DNA from: Prostheceraeus crozeri
Lineage: Eukaryota; Platyhelminthes; Polycladida; Euryleptidae
DNA length: 64,000 bases
Assembly: GCA_907163375.1 (NCBI GenBank)
Contig: CAJQUW010004746.1
Location: 124,001-188,000 of the forward strand
Direction: 5' to 3'
Part shown: one piece after another, positions 23,060 to 34,094 of the stretch
Layout: the number at the start of each line of letters is the position of its first letter
How positions within the stretch are numbered: position 1 is the first letter of the stretch
The notes under the pieces: generated by a model
Databases searched by the model: none
Seen by the model: the letters and a program-made list of their open reading frames with translations, nothing else
Told to the model about the DNA's origin: nothing
Program-made: the position numbers and the translations under genes

Positions 23060-25657
23060 ATTGACCAGATTAAAATAATTAATTAAAAGATATGTACAAC
23101 CCCTACGCGTTTCGAGCGTTCGCTCTTCCTCAGGGGGTAATTCGCTAAAACCAACTGATCTGGCCGCTCATGTGGGCTGCTTATATACACTGCTATCGGT
23201 TGAGAGATGTTTAAAATATCGTCAACTCTTTTCTTCGATTGATTTTTGGAATCAACTGTTTAATGTAACGAGCTTCAGTCAGTCTAGTGTCCAATGCATC
23301 TTTGCACTTATCAAGAATTTCAAGGTCAAAATCAGTCAAACGTTTTGGTCTACATTTCAGACAATGTTCTGCCATAGCACTCGAATCAACATTACCTTTA
23401 TCTACAGCACGCTTGTGTTCATTAAAACGATGCTTAAAAGGACGCGAGGTTTGACCAATATAGAAATCTTTACAATGATGGCATGTAAATTTGTATACCA
23501 AAAACCGATCTGTACACTTTATCTTATTAGGCAAACTCTCACAAACAAGGCAACTTTCGTGTTTTCTACTTTTTGTTTGAATTTCAAGGCATTATATAAA
23601 GTTTTATTAGGGGAGCTAACAAGATTTATCGGTAACTCATATTTTTTAATTAATTTGCGGATATCACGATCAGTTTTATCGTTAACAAATCCGAGTTTTA
23701 AATACGTACTGTTTTTACGTATTTCCTTGCATCTTTTACTATTTTTCTTATGTTTTCGTTTCATTGAAAATCCATTTTTACTTAATTTAGTTTCAAGTTT
23801 ATTAAAAGCTACCTTGCAATCAGCTTCGTTGCTACATCTTCTCTTTACGTAGTTGATGCTATTATTTACGTAATTGTTTTTGATATGGTTAGGCACGTAA
23901 CTATCGCTGCGCAGTGAAATACCCGAATGTATTTCTTTCTCAAACCATTTATAATTCATACTGCCTTCTTTCACTGTGATGCTTATGTCCAAGAAATTAA
24001 GTGTAAGGTTTTTTGGAACTTCCAGAGTAAATTCAATATTCTCATCGATGCCATTAAAAGTTCTTAATATTACATCAAAGTCGAAGTCTTTGTCAAAGGG
24101 ACCCATAATTACGTCATCAATGTATCGAGCATAAATGCTTGGAGATATATTGTGCTGTGATTTCAAAAGTTGCAGAGCTTTACTTTCAATACTATGCATA
24201 AACAAAACCGCAAAAGGCGGACTAAAATGGGCTCCCATAGGACAGCCTTTAATTTGAAGGTAATTTTTGCCATTATATTCGATCTCGTAGTTTAAAACAT
24301 ACAAACTTGAGCATTTTTTCAATTGATTCTAAATCAATGCCAAAGTTATTTATTTTGTTCCAATTTTCCTTCGTAAACTCTATGACTGCCACAATAGCAT
24401 CCATGATCGGTATACTTGGGTATAGGTTTTTCACATCTAAGGATATAAAAGTTGAATTTTCAGTTATTGGGAAGTTATTGCTGTTTAACCGCTCAATAAG
24501 ATTTTCAGTATTTGTGATGTGTGAAGGTGTGTGACTAAGGTCATAAGTTGAGACACGATTTTGCTCAATAACCAGTCTACTTTTTCCGTGGGATTATTTA
24601 TGCACGAGGCGATCGGCCGCAAAGGATAGACTCCGTTATTCGCCATTTTATGATCTTTCAACGTAGTCCTAAAAGTGGCTGGTTCTGTACCACAACTTAG
24701 TAATTTCTCGATTTCTTGTTTTTTTAGATTATTTTTGCAAACTGATCTAATAATTACATTAGCCTGGGTTTCTAACTTTGCGACGCTAGACTTTTTTAGC
24801 TTTTTGTAGGTATTTTCATCATTCAATATCTCTTCGGTGCTTTTTGTCAACGTTTCTCTTTCAATGACTTGAAGTCTGTTAGTCTTATCTGTAGGAACCA
24901 CAGTAAGGTCATTTTGTTCTAGAAACTTACGAGAAACAATTACATCTTTTTGAATTTGCTTGTTTTGCTGTTTCTGAGACTGTATTAGCTTCATCACCTC
25001 AGCACGAAAAAGCTGTAGATTAGTTTCTTGGTTTTCGTTCATTCTAGGAGGCAAATTAACTTTATTCTTACTAAATGGAACACTTATGTTCCCCTCATCC
25101 GAGCAATCATTTTCAAACACTGTACTCCATCTCATACGATAAGTAAGCTTATCTAACTCTTTTTCAACATCACTAACAAAGTGTTTGTTAACATTATGAG
25201 GCACTCTGAATTTAGGACCTTTTTCCAAAAGTTTATTAAGAGTTGACGGTATCTTATCATCTCCACCTAAGGAAACAGACTCATCAAAAACAAGACTAGT
25301 TCTTAAATGCTCCGAAGAAGGACACAGAAAGTCATCCTCGTACTGAAAAGGAAAAGTAGGAGCTCCATCAACACGGCACTTCTTGAGTGGTACAGGATAC
25401 ACTTCTCCACCAGTGATAGCACTCCACTTCTTTGTATGGGTCTCGTAGGTTTCATTCTCCAGCCGTCTCACCGCCGTCTCCAGCTTCTTGAGGAATTCTT
25501 GGACTTCTTCTGGCTTCCAACTCCGAACAAGGTGAAGATACCCATATCCTCTTCTCGCTTCTTGATCTTCTTTCTTACGTTGTAATTCCCTCATTTGAGT
25601 ACGTAGGATTTGAAATTTGAAATGAATGCACCTGATTATTTGACAAAGATATAACAC
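23060..25657 (-). mobile_element. Penelope-like retroelement, near full length but broken
   Basis: This is a Penelope-like element (PLE): a retroelement whose reverse transcriptase is related to telomerase and which carries a C-terminal GIY-YIG endonuclease. On the minus strand, a coiled N-terminal region (25657 to about 24900) leads into the RT fingers (LRPIASCINNPTEKVDWLLS), the RT palm with GCPMGAHFSP and the catalytic ARYIDDV (in place of the YADD of LINEs), a basic KRKHKKNSKRC connector, and the GIY-YIG domain CHHCKDFYIGQT with the later RLTEARYIKQLIPKIN. The coding region is spread over about three frames, so it is no longer whole. A hammerhead-like motif follows at 23137-23100. It is sense-oriented within GCC1 intron 2. 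Confidence 0.88.
23100..23137 (-). ncRNA. Hammerhead ribozyme motif of the Penelope-like element
   Basis: On the minus strand: CCCC, then the core CTGAGGA (23133-23127), one A, stem II GAGC-GAAC-GCTC (23125-23114), GAAAC (23113-23109), GCGTA and GGGG, which can pair with the leading CCCC. The core bases CUGANGA and GAAA are intact. PLEs are known to carry minimal type I hammerheads in their terminal repeats, and this motif follows the GIY-YIG coding end by about 75 bp. Self-cleavage is expected but untested. It is the best-preserved of the hammerhead-like motifs in the window. Confidence 0.75.
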
Positions 25658-25849
25658 AGGCTAATTTCTCCAATTAAAGCGAGATACATGTAGTACTACA
25701 CAGCGATGCCCATGCGCATCAGCAGCAGCTTATAATACCTTCATCCCGAGCAACACACAAGAGTGAATTACCCATTTGCTCACAGTTATGCGAAAGTTGA
25801 AAACACACGTGCAAGAATTTTCAAATGGGTCTTTATTTTAGCTTCGGGA

Positions 25850-26230
25850 GATTCAAAAGTGGTCTTATATAGTGTGGACCAATAATGGTCTTTCTTCGCA
25901 TGTTGTGAGAGGGCACTCTTGCTGTCCTGATTATGCAAACTACGTTTGTGTTCCGAATTATTGGTCGATTTTAACTATTGATGATTTTGACATCATTATT
26001 ATGCAATTATCCAGTTTCTACCCGTATTGCTGAAGCTAAGCTTATTAGCATTCATCAACCTTGCATTAATCGCAAACAGGAGCTGACGAGTGGTCGTTCG
26101 TATTTATAAGCTAATTTCAAACCCGTACATGGCTTTGTCAAACCTGTGAACAAGTCCTTGCAGGACGAAACGTCAGGGCACTGTAACGATATTTTATTTT
26201 AACCTTTACCAATAGACGATTATAAAAAAG
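25850..26230 (+). mobile_element. Penelope-like element 3' fragment with degenerate hammerhead
   Basis: The plus strand shows the end of a GIY-YIG domain in fragments (SSHVVRGHSC, LTIDDFDI, then AEAKLISIHQPCINRKQEL across a frame change), matching in order the better copy at 46050-46250. A hammerhead-like tail follows at 26143-26183: stem II GTCC-TTGCA-GGAC (26154-26166) and GAAACGTC (26167-26174), but CUGANGA is replaced by CTGTGAA. It is the truncated 3' end of a different PLE, antisense to GCC1 and next to the sense copy. Confidence 0.65.
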
Positions 26231-26850
26231 AGGGAGTGCTTTCGCTTTATGGTCGAAAAATGAAGATAATTTATCACCTCCCGTGCATCGTCATCAACCA
26301 TCAATTCTACAATCTGGCTAGAAGATCTCAACAGTGACATCCGCATGCTTTGAATATTTCTGTCATCCCGTATTTGCTTGCATTATATCAATTATTCACA
26401 TAACAAAGGTATATTTTAAAAGACCAGATCCAACCTGCTGCGATCTATGGCTGTGAATTATCAATGAGAATGGAGGAGGTAAAGAGGACATAGAAGATGG
26501 AACGGAAGATGCTCTGATGGATGATATACAAGGAAATGGGGGGGGGGGGGAAAAGATCAGAAAGAAGTTAAATGTGGAAGATGTGGGAGTTGTGAAAAAG
26601 CGAACCGGACAAAGGTGGTTTGAAGGAAGGGGTATAGTCCACGAGAGATTGACACGTTGACGTGGGAGGCCGGAGACTTCGAACGCGACATGATCGATGT
26701 AAAACTGAAGGACAACATCAAGCATCGAGAGAAGTGGAGGAACAAAATGAATGACTCACGACGTGTGACTTCATGCTTTTGTTTTTGCACCTCAAGAGGG
26801 AGGTCAAACCTCTATTTTCCGGAAAAATGGCTTCTAGAATAAATGGTTAA
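26231..26850. other. GCC1 intron 2, unassigned, with a G12 run
   Basis: No coding content. A run of 12 G on the plus strand near 26538-26550 is the only notable feature. Confidence 0.4.
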
Positions 26851-26974
26851 CAATAATAATAATAATCGTTTATTGTATCAAAACCTCAATAATGGGAAGC
26901 GTGAGGTACAAAAACATCATAAATGAAATTCATATAAAGTCACAAAAACAACAACAAAAAGAAAAATAGAAAAA

Positions 26975-29584
26975 TCAACGAAAACCACTATTGGCGAGAC
27001 GTATCATCGTCAGCAGGTATGACCTATCTCTTATAGAAGAGTGAATGAAAGGCATTCTGAAAGTACGAGAATTTGAGTTCACAGAGGGGCACAAATGATG
27101 AAGCGGATGATGAGTGTCATCTACCAAATTGTGAAATAAACGCATTCCTATGACACAGCGACGATAATCCAGAGGGAGAAACAAACCACACTGACATCTA
27201 GAGGATCCACACGTTATTCGATGGGCTCTTGATTGGACTTTCTCAAGAAGCTCTTTCTCCCGTACCAAAAGATTCACGAAAAGAGGGGCAGCATATTCCA
27301 GAATACTCCTAATGCAGTTGTTGTAGATGGTTACGAGATCTTCAGTTCCGATAAAGGGTTTGAGCTGCCGCAAGACGGAAAGTTCCGATGAGGCTTTTCT
27401 TGTAATATTGGAAATGTGTGCTGTCCACTTGAAATTTTTGTCCAATGTAACACCGAGTATTTTTAGAGACTGTCTAATTGGTATATCCGAAATACTCAGA
27501 GCTGTGAAATCATTATCATTTGGCAAATTTGAGCTTATGCTGACAAACATTTGACAACATTTATCATTTTTTATTATCATCCTGTTATCAGTAATCCACT
27601 GTTCCAGTTCTAAATACACCGAAAGTACCGGACTAGTAATGCAGTTTTTAGAAATGATATCAGTCAAGAATATATCGTCAGCGTACTTAGTCCGCAACAC
27701 ATTAGAGTTTTGCGAAGCAGTTAGATCGGATGTGAAATAGTTAAATATCAAGGGGCCAAACGATGACCCTTGAGGGACACCACTCAAGACAGGCAGCATG
27801 TCACTGTTTACAAGTTTCCATCTCACTTGTTGACTTCTTGATTTTAGGTAATTGGCAATAAACATCTTTATGTACGGATTCAGATCGTCGCAAACCATTT
27901 CCTGTACAATACGCTGATGAGAAATCTTATCGAATCCCTTGGTAAGGTCTATTGATAGCATATGACAGGCCATGATATCAGAATTTTGAAGATGTCTGGA
28001 AACAAAATCTTCTATGTTTATAAGTGCACGAACTGTAGAACTCTTTTTCCGGTAGCCGAATTGATTACTGTCAAACTTTCTGGAAATCTTAGTTCCAAGT
28101 CGCTTAATAATCTCCTTCTCTAGCAATCGTTCAGGCACAGGCAACAGCGAAATCGGTCGGACGTTGGAAATCTTGGGTGGATTTGATTTTGGGATGATAA
28201 TGACATCAGCCACTTTCCACAAGTCGGGAAGGTCTGCAGTAAAAAGGCACTTGTTATATATGATGGTAAGTGGATCACAAATGTAATTGGCAAACTTAGA
28301 CCAGACGAACGAGGGGATACCGTCCGAACCAGGGCTTGTATTCGGGCGAACTTTCTCAACTAACATCTTTATTTCTACAGGATGCAGAAGGATGAAGGGA
28401 AAACGAATAACATCAGCCGGGTCATCGACGAAGTGGGAAGAAAGATTCTGATTTACCATATTTAGGATTTCAGGGATGCTTTTGTTTGGAACACTTTGGG
28501 GCAACCAATCATTGTTAGAAGGAAAATTACCATCCACGCATTTCTTTATGTTCCATATTGAACTTTTTTGTAAAAATCTCTCACCCCAGGCTTTCTTGGC
28601 AGCAAAAATCAACTTCTGAACCTTTTCGCGATAATGGTAGTACATCGGCCAATTCTTAGATCTGTATGCATCATACCTTTTATTTATAGTAGCCTTTATG
28701 ACATTAGTCATCCATGGTTTGTCCGTTGGTTTTCTAACAACCATTTGATAAGGTAAACTTTCCACAGCCTTACGTAAATGCAAGTAGAAAAGATTGCATG
28801 CCTCGTTAAGATCCAATGTTTCAAACATTTCATGCCAATTCAAATCGAGGTAGGTAAACGCTCTGACAAGAAAGGACTCACGATAATTATAGACTTTTAT
28901 ACACTGATTATGTTTGATTGGTCGTGCAGGCTCAATAAGCAACACATTATGATCACTTTTGCCGAATGGAGGCAAGATCCGCGGCTTCTTGTAAAAATCA
29001 GCATATTCGTCTGGAAGGAGAACCAAATCCAGTACACTATTGAATCGTGTTGGCTCTTGTATAACATTTTGAATCGAAAATGATGATTGGAGGAAGGAAC
29101 TGTCAAAATGATTGAAGTCGCCAGCAACATAAACTGAATATCCAGGAAAGCGTAGTAACAAATCATCCATTACAGACACCAAATAATCTTGTATCTCATT
29201 ACTTAAATGAGAAGGTAGACGTCCACCGTGAGGGAAGTAAAGAGTCACGAGTAACGTTCGAAGATGCTGATGAATGATTTTCAAAATCAAAATTTCAACT
29301 TCACGATATGATGACTTAGAAGCGAGTGTTTCCGACCAAAATGTGTTTTTAACATAACAACAAATTCCGCCGCCATGCTTTATGCTCCCACGATCAGCAC
29401 GATGCAATTTGTAATTAGAAATAGATAAAGAATCGTCACATACACTGTCATCTAGCCACGTTTCAACGATGCAGACCAAGTCAGGTAAGTGATTATTCAC
29501 GAATAACTGAAATTCATCCAACTTATTGAAAAGTGATCGGGCATTGAAAAAACATAATGACGGAGGAGGCAATAAAACTTCCTG
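26975..29584 (-). CDS. LINE ORF2: APE endonuclease and reverse transcriptase
   Basis: About 869 codons, open from the codon after the ORF1 stop to the stop at 26975. Order: AP-endonuclease domain starting almost immediately (CFFNARSLFNKLDEF, then CIVETWLDDSV, ADRGSIKHGGGICCYVK, YVAGDFNHFDSS, FGKSDHNVLLIEP, so the catalytic E, D/N and SDH are present); a linker; reverse transcriptase (VRPISLLPVPERLLEK, NQFGYRKKSS, LSIDLTKGFDKISH, LSGVPQGSSFGPLIFN, TKYADDIFLTD); C-terminal region with RITCGSSRCQCG. No ATG lies upstream of the endonuclease; the frame is continuous with ORF1 across a single TGA (29587-29585). The YADD catalytic box is intact. Confidence 0.88.
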   Translation of the reverse strand, partial: QEVLLPPPSLCFFNARSLFNKLDEFQLFVNNHLPDLVCIVETWLDDSVCDDSLSISNYKLHRADRGSIKHGGGICCYVKNTFWSETLASKSSYREVEILILKIIHQHLRTLLVTLYFPHGGRLPSHLSNEIQDYLVSVMDDLLLRFPGYSVYVAGDFNHFDSSFLQSSFSIQNVIQEPTRFNSVLDLVLLPDEYADFYKKPRILPPFGKSDHNVLLIEPARPIKHNQCIKVYNYRESFLVRAFTYLDLNWHEMFETLDLNEACNLFYLHLRKAVESLPYQMVVRKPTDKPWMTNVIKATINKRYDAYRSKNWPMYYHYREKVQKLIFAAKKAWGERFLQKSSIWNIKKCVDGNFPSNNDWLPQSVPNKSIPEILNMVNQNLSSHFVDDPADVIRFPFILLHPVEIKMLVEKVRPNTSPGSDGIPSFVWSKFANYICDPLTIIYNKCLFTADLPDLWKVADVIIIPKSNPPKISNVRPISLLPVPERLLEKEIIKRLGTKISRKFDSNQFGYRKKSSTVRALINIEDFVSRHLQNSDIMACHMLSIDLTKGFDKISHQRIVQEMVCDDLNPYIKMFIANYLKSRSQQVRWKLVNSDMLPVLSGVPQGSSFGPLIFNYFTSDLTASQNSNVLRTKYADDIFLTDIISKNCITSPVLSVYLELEQWITDNRMIIKNDKCCQMFVSISSNLPNDNDFTALSISDIPIRQSLKILGVTLDKNFKWTAHISNITRKASSELSVLRQLKPFIGTEDLVTIYNNCIRSILEYAAPLFVNLLVREKELLEKVQSRAHRITCGSSRCQCGLFLPLDYRRCVIGMRLFHNLVDDTHHPLHHLCPSVNSNSRTFRMPFIHSSIRDRSYLLTMIRLANSGFR

Positions 29585-30259
29585 TCAAAAAGAAGGCTTT
29601 TCAATGACATGACCATTTCTGATTATAACATTTTCGCCTTTGCTTTTCCAAGTCAGAGATTCCTCGTGCAGCTTTTTATCCAATTCCAATTGCACTTTCG
29701 TCTTGTCATGTCTAAGTGATATTCGAGAACCATTTGTTTCGTTGTAAATCCGAAGCTTTACACTTTTGCCGAAACACTTCATCTTCTCCTCATAGGAGTG
29801 AAAACACAACTTAATAGGCCGTTTACCTTTACCCGGTTTACCGATTCTAGTACATGAACTCATAGAATCCTTAGGCAAATCAAGCACTTTCAGCACCGAA
29901 TCCATATCTCGATCAACATCGTCGTCACTATCTTCAACATTTTGAGCTGTAGTCTCCGCTACTCCAAACAAAATGAGATTGTTACGCTTTTCTTGCCTTT
30001 CAACAAAATCATTTAGTGTTTGATACATAACAGTAGATATGTCCAAACACAGTCGATAGTTAACTTTTTCAGTGATATCTTGCAATTCTGATTCCATTTT
30101 GACAAAGCGTTTGAATAAGTCGTGCACATCCACAGTTTTGCAATTATCACAAGTAAAAGATAGGTTATCAAAACCAACAATAGCTTTGCTGACCTTTGCT
30201 GTCAATCCACTGCATTCGCGCTTCAGGTGAAAAGCTTTCTTGCACAACGAACAGGCCAT
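29585..30259 (-). CDS. LINE ORF1: PHD-like zinc finger nucleic-acid-binding protein
   Basis: A 224-residue ORF1 protein. Residues 1-45 form a PHD-like cysteine/histidine finger (CSLCKKAFHLKREC, then FTCDNCKTV). Residues 60-105 are helical and probably a coiled coil, and the middle contains RQEKRNNLILFGVAE followed by an acidic stretch, the pattern seen in ORF1 proteins with an RRM-like (transposase-22-like) fold. The C-terminal part RISLRHDKTKVQLELDKKLH probably belongs to the same RNA-binding region. It should bind LINE RNA in the ribonucleoprotein particle. The stop is TGA followed by CAG, in frame with ORF2. Confidence 0.75.
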   Translation of the reverse strand: MACSLCKKAFHLKRECSGLTAKVSKAIVGFDNLSFTCDNCKTVDVHDLFKRFVKMESELQDITEKVNYRLCLDISTVMYQTLNDFVERQEKRNNLILFGVAETTAQNVEDSDDDVDRDMDSVLKVLDLPKDSMSSCTRIGKPGKGKRPIKLCFHSYEEKMKCFGKSVKLRIYNETNGSRISLRHDKTKVQLELDKKLHEESLTWKSKGENVIIRNGHVIEKPSF

Positions 30260-30300
30260 GAAATCTCCATCTATTGTTGTATTACAAGCGAGCCTGTATT

Positions 30301-30681
30301 GACAGAAGCGTCACTGTTCTTTCTCGATGCCATCATGGGTGAGATGAATTCAGGGCCAAATACAGTTTTATTGGAAAAAAAACACGAAAATATTGAGAAT
30401 CGAGATTGCACACTGAGAAAATAAGATAGATCACGCTATGAGAATCACGATGATGTAAGTTTTGACCAAAGAACCGTCTTCAAATGCTAATAAAATCAGG
30501 AAAACATTGGAATCACCAGAGACGAAGATGATACGACCGGTTAGATGTCTGCACCAATATTGATTTGGTCTGCACCAATATTGATGATGGTTGATCTCAA
30601 ATATTATTTTGGAAAAGTGAACACGAACTCGTACTATTTAATGTGCTTAAAATCCTATTTTGAAATAACTCAAGTCCTCAC
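30301..30681 (-). other. GCC1 intron 2, 5' end
   Basis: It contains the LINE 5' flank and a short duplication of GGTCTGCACCAATATTGAT near 30549-30587. Otherwise unremarkable. The intron donor GTGAGG is at 30681-30676. Confidence 0.5.
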
Positions 30682-31320
30682 CTGAAATAATGCCGCCAAA
30701 TCAAGAGGTCTCACTGCTTTGGCATTTGCTTCCCTCACTTTCTCTACTAGCAGCGAGACTTCTTCAAGTTCTTCCAGAGAATCGTTTGAGCAACCACTTT
30801 CTGGTGATTTCTCTTTTACGCTGCTGCGTGATAGGGCAGAGTTCTCTAGGTCCAATTGTGTCACACGCTCCCTCAGTCTCGTAATAGCCATCTGGTCGGA
30901 TTCACGTGTTCGTTCATAGCTTCCCAAAGTTTGAGACAGCTCAGTCAAGCGTGCCTCTAGACTAGAAACCCGCTCTTCATGCTGCTGAGTAAAGTCAGCT
31001 AATCGACGCTCTGCTTCGTTCGCTCTTTGCAATTCACGTTGAAGTTGTACGCGATGTTCCGCTTTCACAGACACCAACTGCTCCCGTAAGTTCTCGATGG
31101 GTGCTTCAGTAGCGGTTTGGCGACCTCGCAGCTGTTCCACTTCGTTGCTGAGGTCACGGATGCGACGCTGGTATTCCTCCATCTCCGATCTTTCGACTGG
31201 TTTACTGGCAGGAGGAGGCGGTGGAGGTGGGACTGCGACTGAAGCCGCCAAGCGGTCTCGCATCTCATCAATTTCCAATTCCAGCTGCTCGCGCATACCG
31301 CGCTCCTTTGACAACAAGCC
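30682..31320 (-). CDS. GCC1: GCC1, exon 2: coiled coil
   Basis: The exon encodes 213 residues of the central coiled-coil rod that keeps the golgin extended from the Golgi membrane. The acceptor CCATTTCAG precedes GGCTTGTTGTCAAAGG at 31320; the donor is CAG/GTGAGG at 30682/30681; both junctions are phase 0. The sequence is heptad-rich throughout (LSKERGMREQLELEIDEMRD, MEEYQRRIRDLSNEVEQL, later QREL, TRLRERVTQLDLENSAL). A proline run (PPPPPPP, about residues 35-41 of the exon) breaks the coil near its start, which is a hinge candidate. The exon joins exon 1 and exon 3 without frame disturbance. Confidence 0.88.
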
Positions 31321-32243
31321 CTGAAATGGGGAATATCAAAAAAACGCTGTGATGTCATTCAGTGCTGGATGTCATGGATCGCTTAGTACATCCTGCTGAG
31401 CTCATGGACACTGATAATATGAGAATTTCACTGACCGATTTTACAAAAACACTCTGATAATTTGCATATATTTTAATGTATTCTGCTATAGTAAGTTATT
31501 TCACGTGATGCAATTTCAACTAAAAAGTTAAAATAAATCAGACAGATCGATAGCAAGTTCTGTTTCTTGTGTTATTAATAAACCAACGACACTGATTGAT
31601 TTTCATCTTCAGATAATTTTGTATTCTTTGTCTCGATTATTTAGTTTTAGTTCGAATTAGTATTAAAGGTGAAGTGAAAATGAATTAAATACATGAATTT
31701 CCCTTGCAATTAAAGAAATTATGTGCAATGTGAGCAATTCCGATTTTCCTACTTAACGCAAGTTAATGATACACGCTGATTAAGTGTGTAACAGTTACTC
31801 CTTCCAATCTCACAAAAAACTTTCTGACGATTGACTGCTTTATAAATAGGTGGCTGTTAGGCGACTAGTTGCGTCAGACAATCAAAAAGATGCATAAAAA
31901 TAATAAAGATTACAGACATCCGCACACTAGCAATTTTCAGATATTTAGGACATCTTATCGCTGAAACAAATCCATGTCATGCTGTCCATTTGATGAATTC
32001 ATTATCATTTATAATATTACATTTTGAATGAGTTATTGCAGCATCTGCTTCATATTCTCTAGGTGTGCTATCCGCCCAATGCAGATTTCTTAAGGAGCAC
32101 ATAGGTGATTAAAAAAACAAAGCTGATTGTCTGAAAATAGTCGAATAATCAGATCAAAAGTATAGCTAGAAACCTCCTTTAACTCAGACAGTCCAGAGAA
32201 ACAACTTCTGCAAATTCCTAGTTTGCCTGCTTAAGTCGATAAC
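31321..32243 (-). other. GCC1 intron 1, 3' part
   Basis: Intronic, AT-rich, nothing recognised. Confidence 0.5.
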
Positions 32244-33185
32244 GGATCGTCCATAATCCACGTGGACAGCAGAGGGGGCTTTGTAGTGTTGTCCACTGTC
32301 TGTCCATGTGAAGGGAGAAGGCGAATTGGAAGAGTACACATGGACAATTAGAAGGAAAGTGTTAAAAAAAAATGTTGTGCGCATGTCCATAAATCTACTT
32401 TTTATCATTTTGCAATGATGAGTTTTAACCTTGATCAATGTCTGGTTAAAGATTTTAGAATGCCACAAATCAGGTACCTGAAAATTGTATATCTTATCCA
32501 GTTGACCGTGTATCATTACTAGCCTTGTTGATTCAAGGACATCTGGAGATAGTACCTATCAGCCTATATGCAGAGCAAATCCGTAACTTCGGAATTTACA
32601 AAAATAAGATGGCTTGGTTTTATTTCAAAACACTGGAAGATATTCGACAGATCGTGTGATATCGAATGTCCTCTTTCAGAATAAGATATAGAGATAAGAT
32701 ACGGAGATAAGATACAGAGATAAAATTCATACATAACTTCATATATATGCCTACTTAGATTCATGGACAAAATTCAAAAGATGCGTACATATTTTGTCAA
32801 CATGGACCTACTACCTTTCTGTTGTGTTCTGTACATTTAGCTTAGAAGATACTTATCTGATAATATGAATAACCGCCTATACTCATCAATAGAGATCGAA
32901 GGGCAGACCAATTCTGTAAGCCGGATTATCAAACAATCACGAACAATGTAATTGGCACTGCATCCACACTGTAGGTGCATCTACACTGTATGCACAGTAC
33001 CATAAATGCAGATTAGTTAAGTTTAAATACATGTCCACAATGAACATCATTAATTGTCCACTGCCCATGGGATGGGGTGGGGGGAAGGAGTGTGGGTCCA
33101 GTGTCCATGAATTTTCAAGTAGGGGGAAGGGCGGGGGGAGGGGAAAGTCCCATTTCTTTTGTCCACGTGGATTGTGGACGATTCC
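32244..33185. mobile_element. 942-bp TIR element flanked by TAAC
   Basis: The left end GGATCGTCCATAATCCACG (32244) and the right end, whose reverse complement is GGAATCGTCCACAATCCACG (ending 33185), are inverted repeats of about 24 bp that include the E-box-like CCACGTGG. Both sides are flanked by TAAC (32240-32243 and 33186-33189), a possible 4-bp target duplication. No transposase is encoded. GTCCA/TGGAC words recur inside, and the right third is G-rich (33060-33150). A 14-bp AGATAAGATACRG microsatellite lies at 32680-32725. It lies in GCC1 intron 1; the superfamily is not identified. Confidence 0.55.
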
Positions 33186-34094
33186 TAACAGAGCAGCTGA
33201 TTGATAAATCTTAAGTGTCTTTCAGCCTTCTTATTAGACATATACGAAAATATGGTGCTTTTGCAACCCAACAACATTTGGCCTAGCATCATTTGTATTA
33301 GGAAGCGATTTCACAGAGTTTACTGATACACCAAAACCTCAGATAGGTAATTTCATTGATATTGCTTTATTCCGTGTAGTAGAACTCTTACATTTGTTTA
33401 TTTATAAATCATCTACTCAGTCGAAACTTCACTTCAATTTATCAAAATCATATGTACTCATCATAGCTACTCATTCAATTGTACACTTCATATACAATTT
33501 TCAATTTCATTGTAGCATCCTAACAATTCTGAATTTATCTTCCTTGTGTCTGATAAGAGATCATACCTTTGACATCATTGCGAATTACACTGAAATCATG
33601 ATTTGGCAAATGCATTCATGATAAACTTTTATCTTTATTTTTAGTTTATATATTCATGATTACTTTTTTCACGATTATTTCATTCATGATTCCTTTTATT
33701 TTCAAACTCTGACTCCCTACCCTACCCATTTCTTAGTTTTTATTTCATATTTGAATGAATAGCGGAACCCGATGAATAATCGGTCAATTTAAGTAATTTA
33801 CGTAAAATGGGACACCTGGATAAAATTATGAATGGTTGATCATTTTTTAAAGCTTGGGAATAGGATACGGACTCAAAATTCTTACATCTGATGTGAATTG
33901 ATCTGAAGTCTATTAATTTACTATTTTTGCAGCAATGTTCATCACCTAAAAGCGCATCAACATTTCTTGGATTTTGCAGGATATGTTAGAGACAGAAGTT
34001 TGTAACTGGCGGCCCAATGTCTGCTCTACTTCTTACTTCGCACATGCTCTAAGTTGTACATTGATACAATAACTGAATTATGAAAGAATTTTAC
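33186..34094 (-). other. GCC1 intron 1, 5' part
   Basis: Intronic and AT-rich; nothing recognised except several TTCATGATT words at 33600-33700. Confidence 0.5.

Larger units (their letters stand above)
26851..30300 (-). mobile_element. Nearly complete LINE (APE endonuclease type, CR1/L2-like)
   Basis: A non-LTR retrotransposon with ORF1 (30259-29585) and ORF2 (29584-26975), ending in an (ATT)n tail (26853-26869, read as AATAATAATAAT on the plus strand). The same style of 3' end (AATAATAATAATA followed by GTTTATT-type sequence) occurs in the LINE at 56192. Both ORFs are open over their full length and the catalytic motifs are present, so the copy looks young. The 5' UTR start is not defined; I see no clear target duplication. 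It lies in GCC1 intron 2 in sense orientation. Clade assignment (CR1/L2/Daphne group) is an inference from the APE-RT layout and the PHD-like ORF1. Confidence 0.85.
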
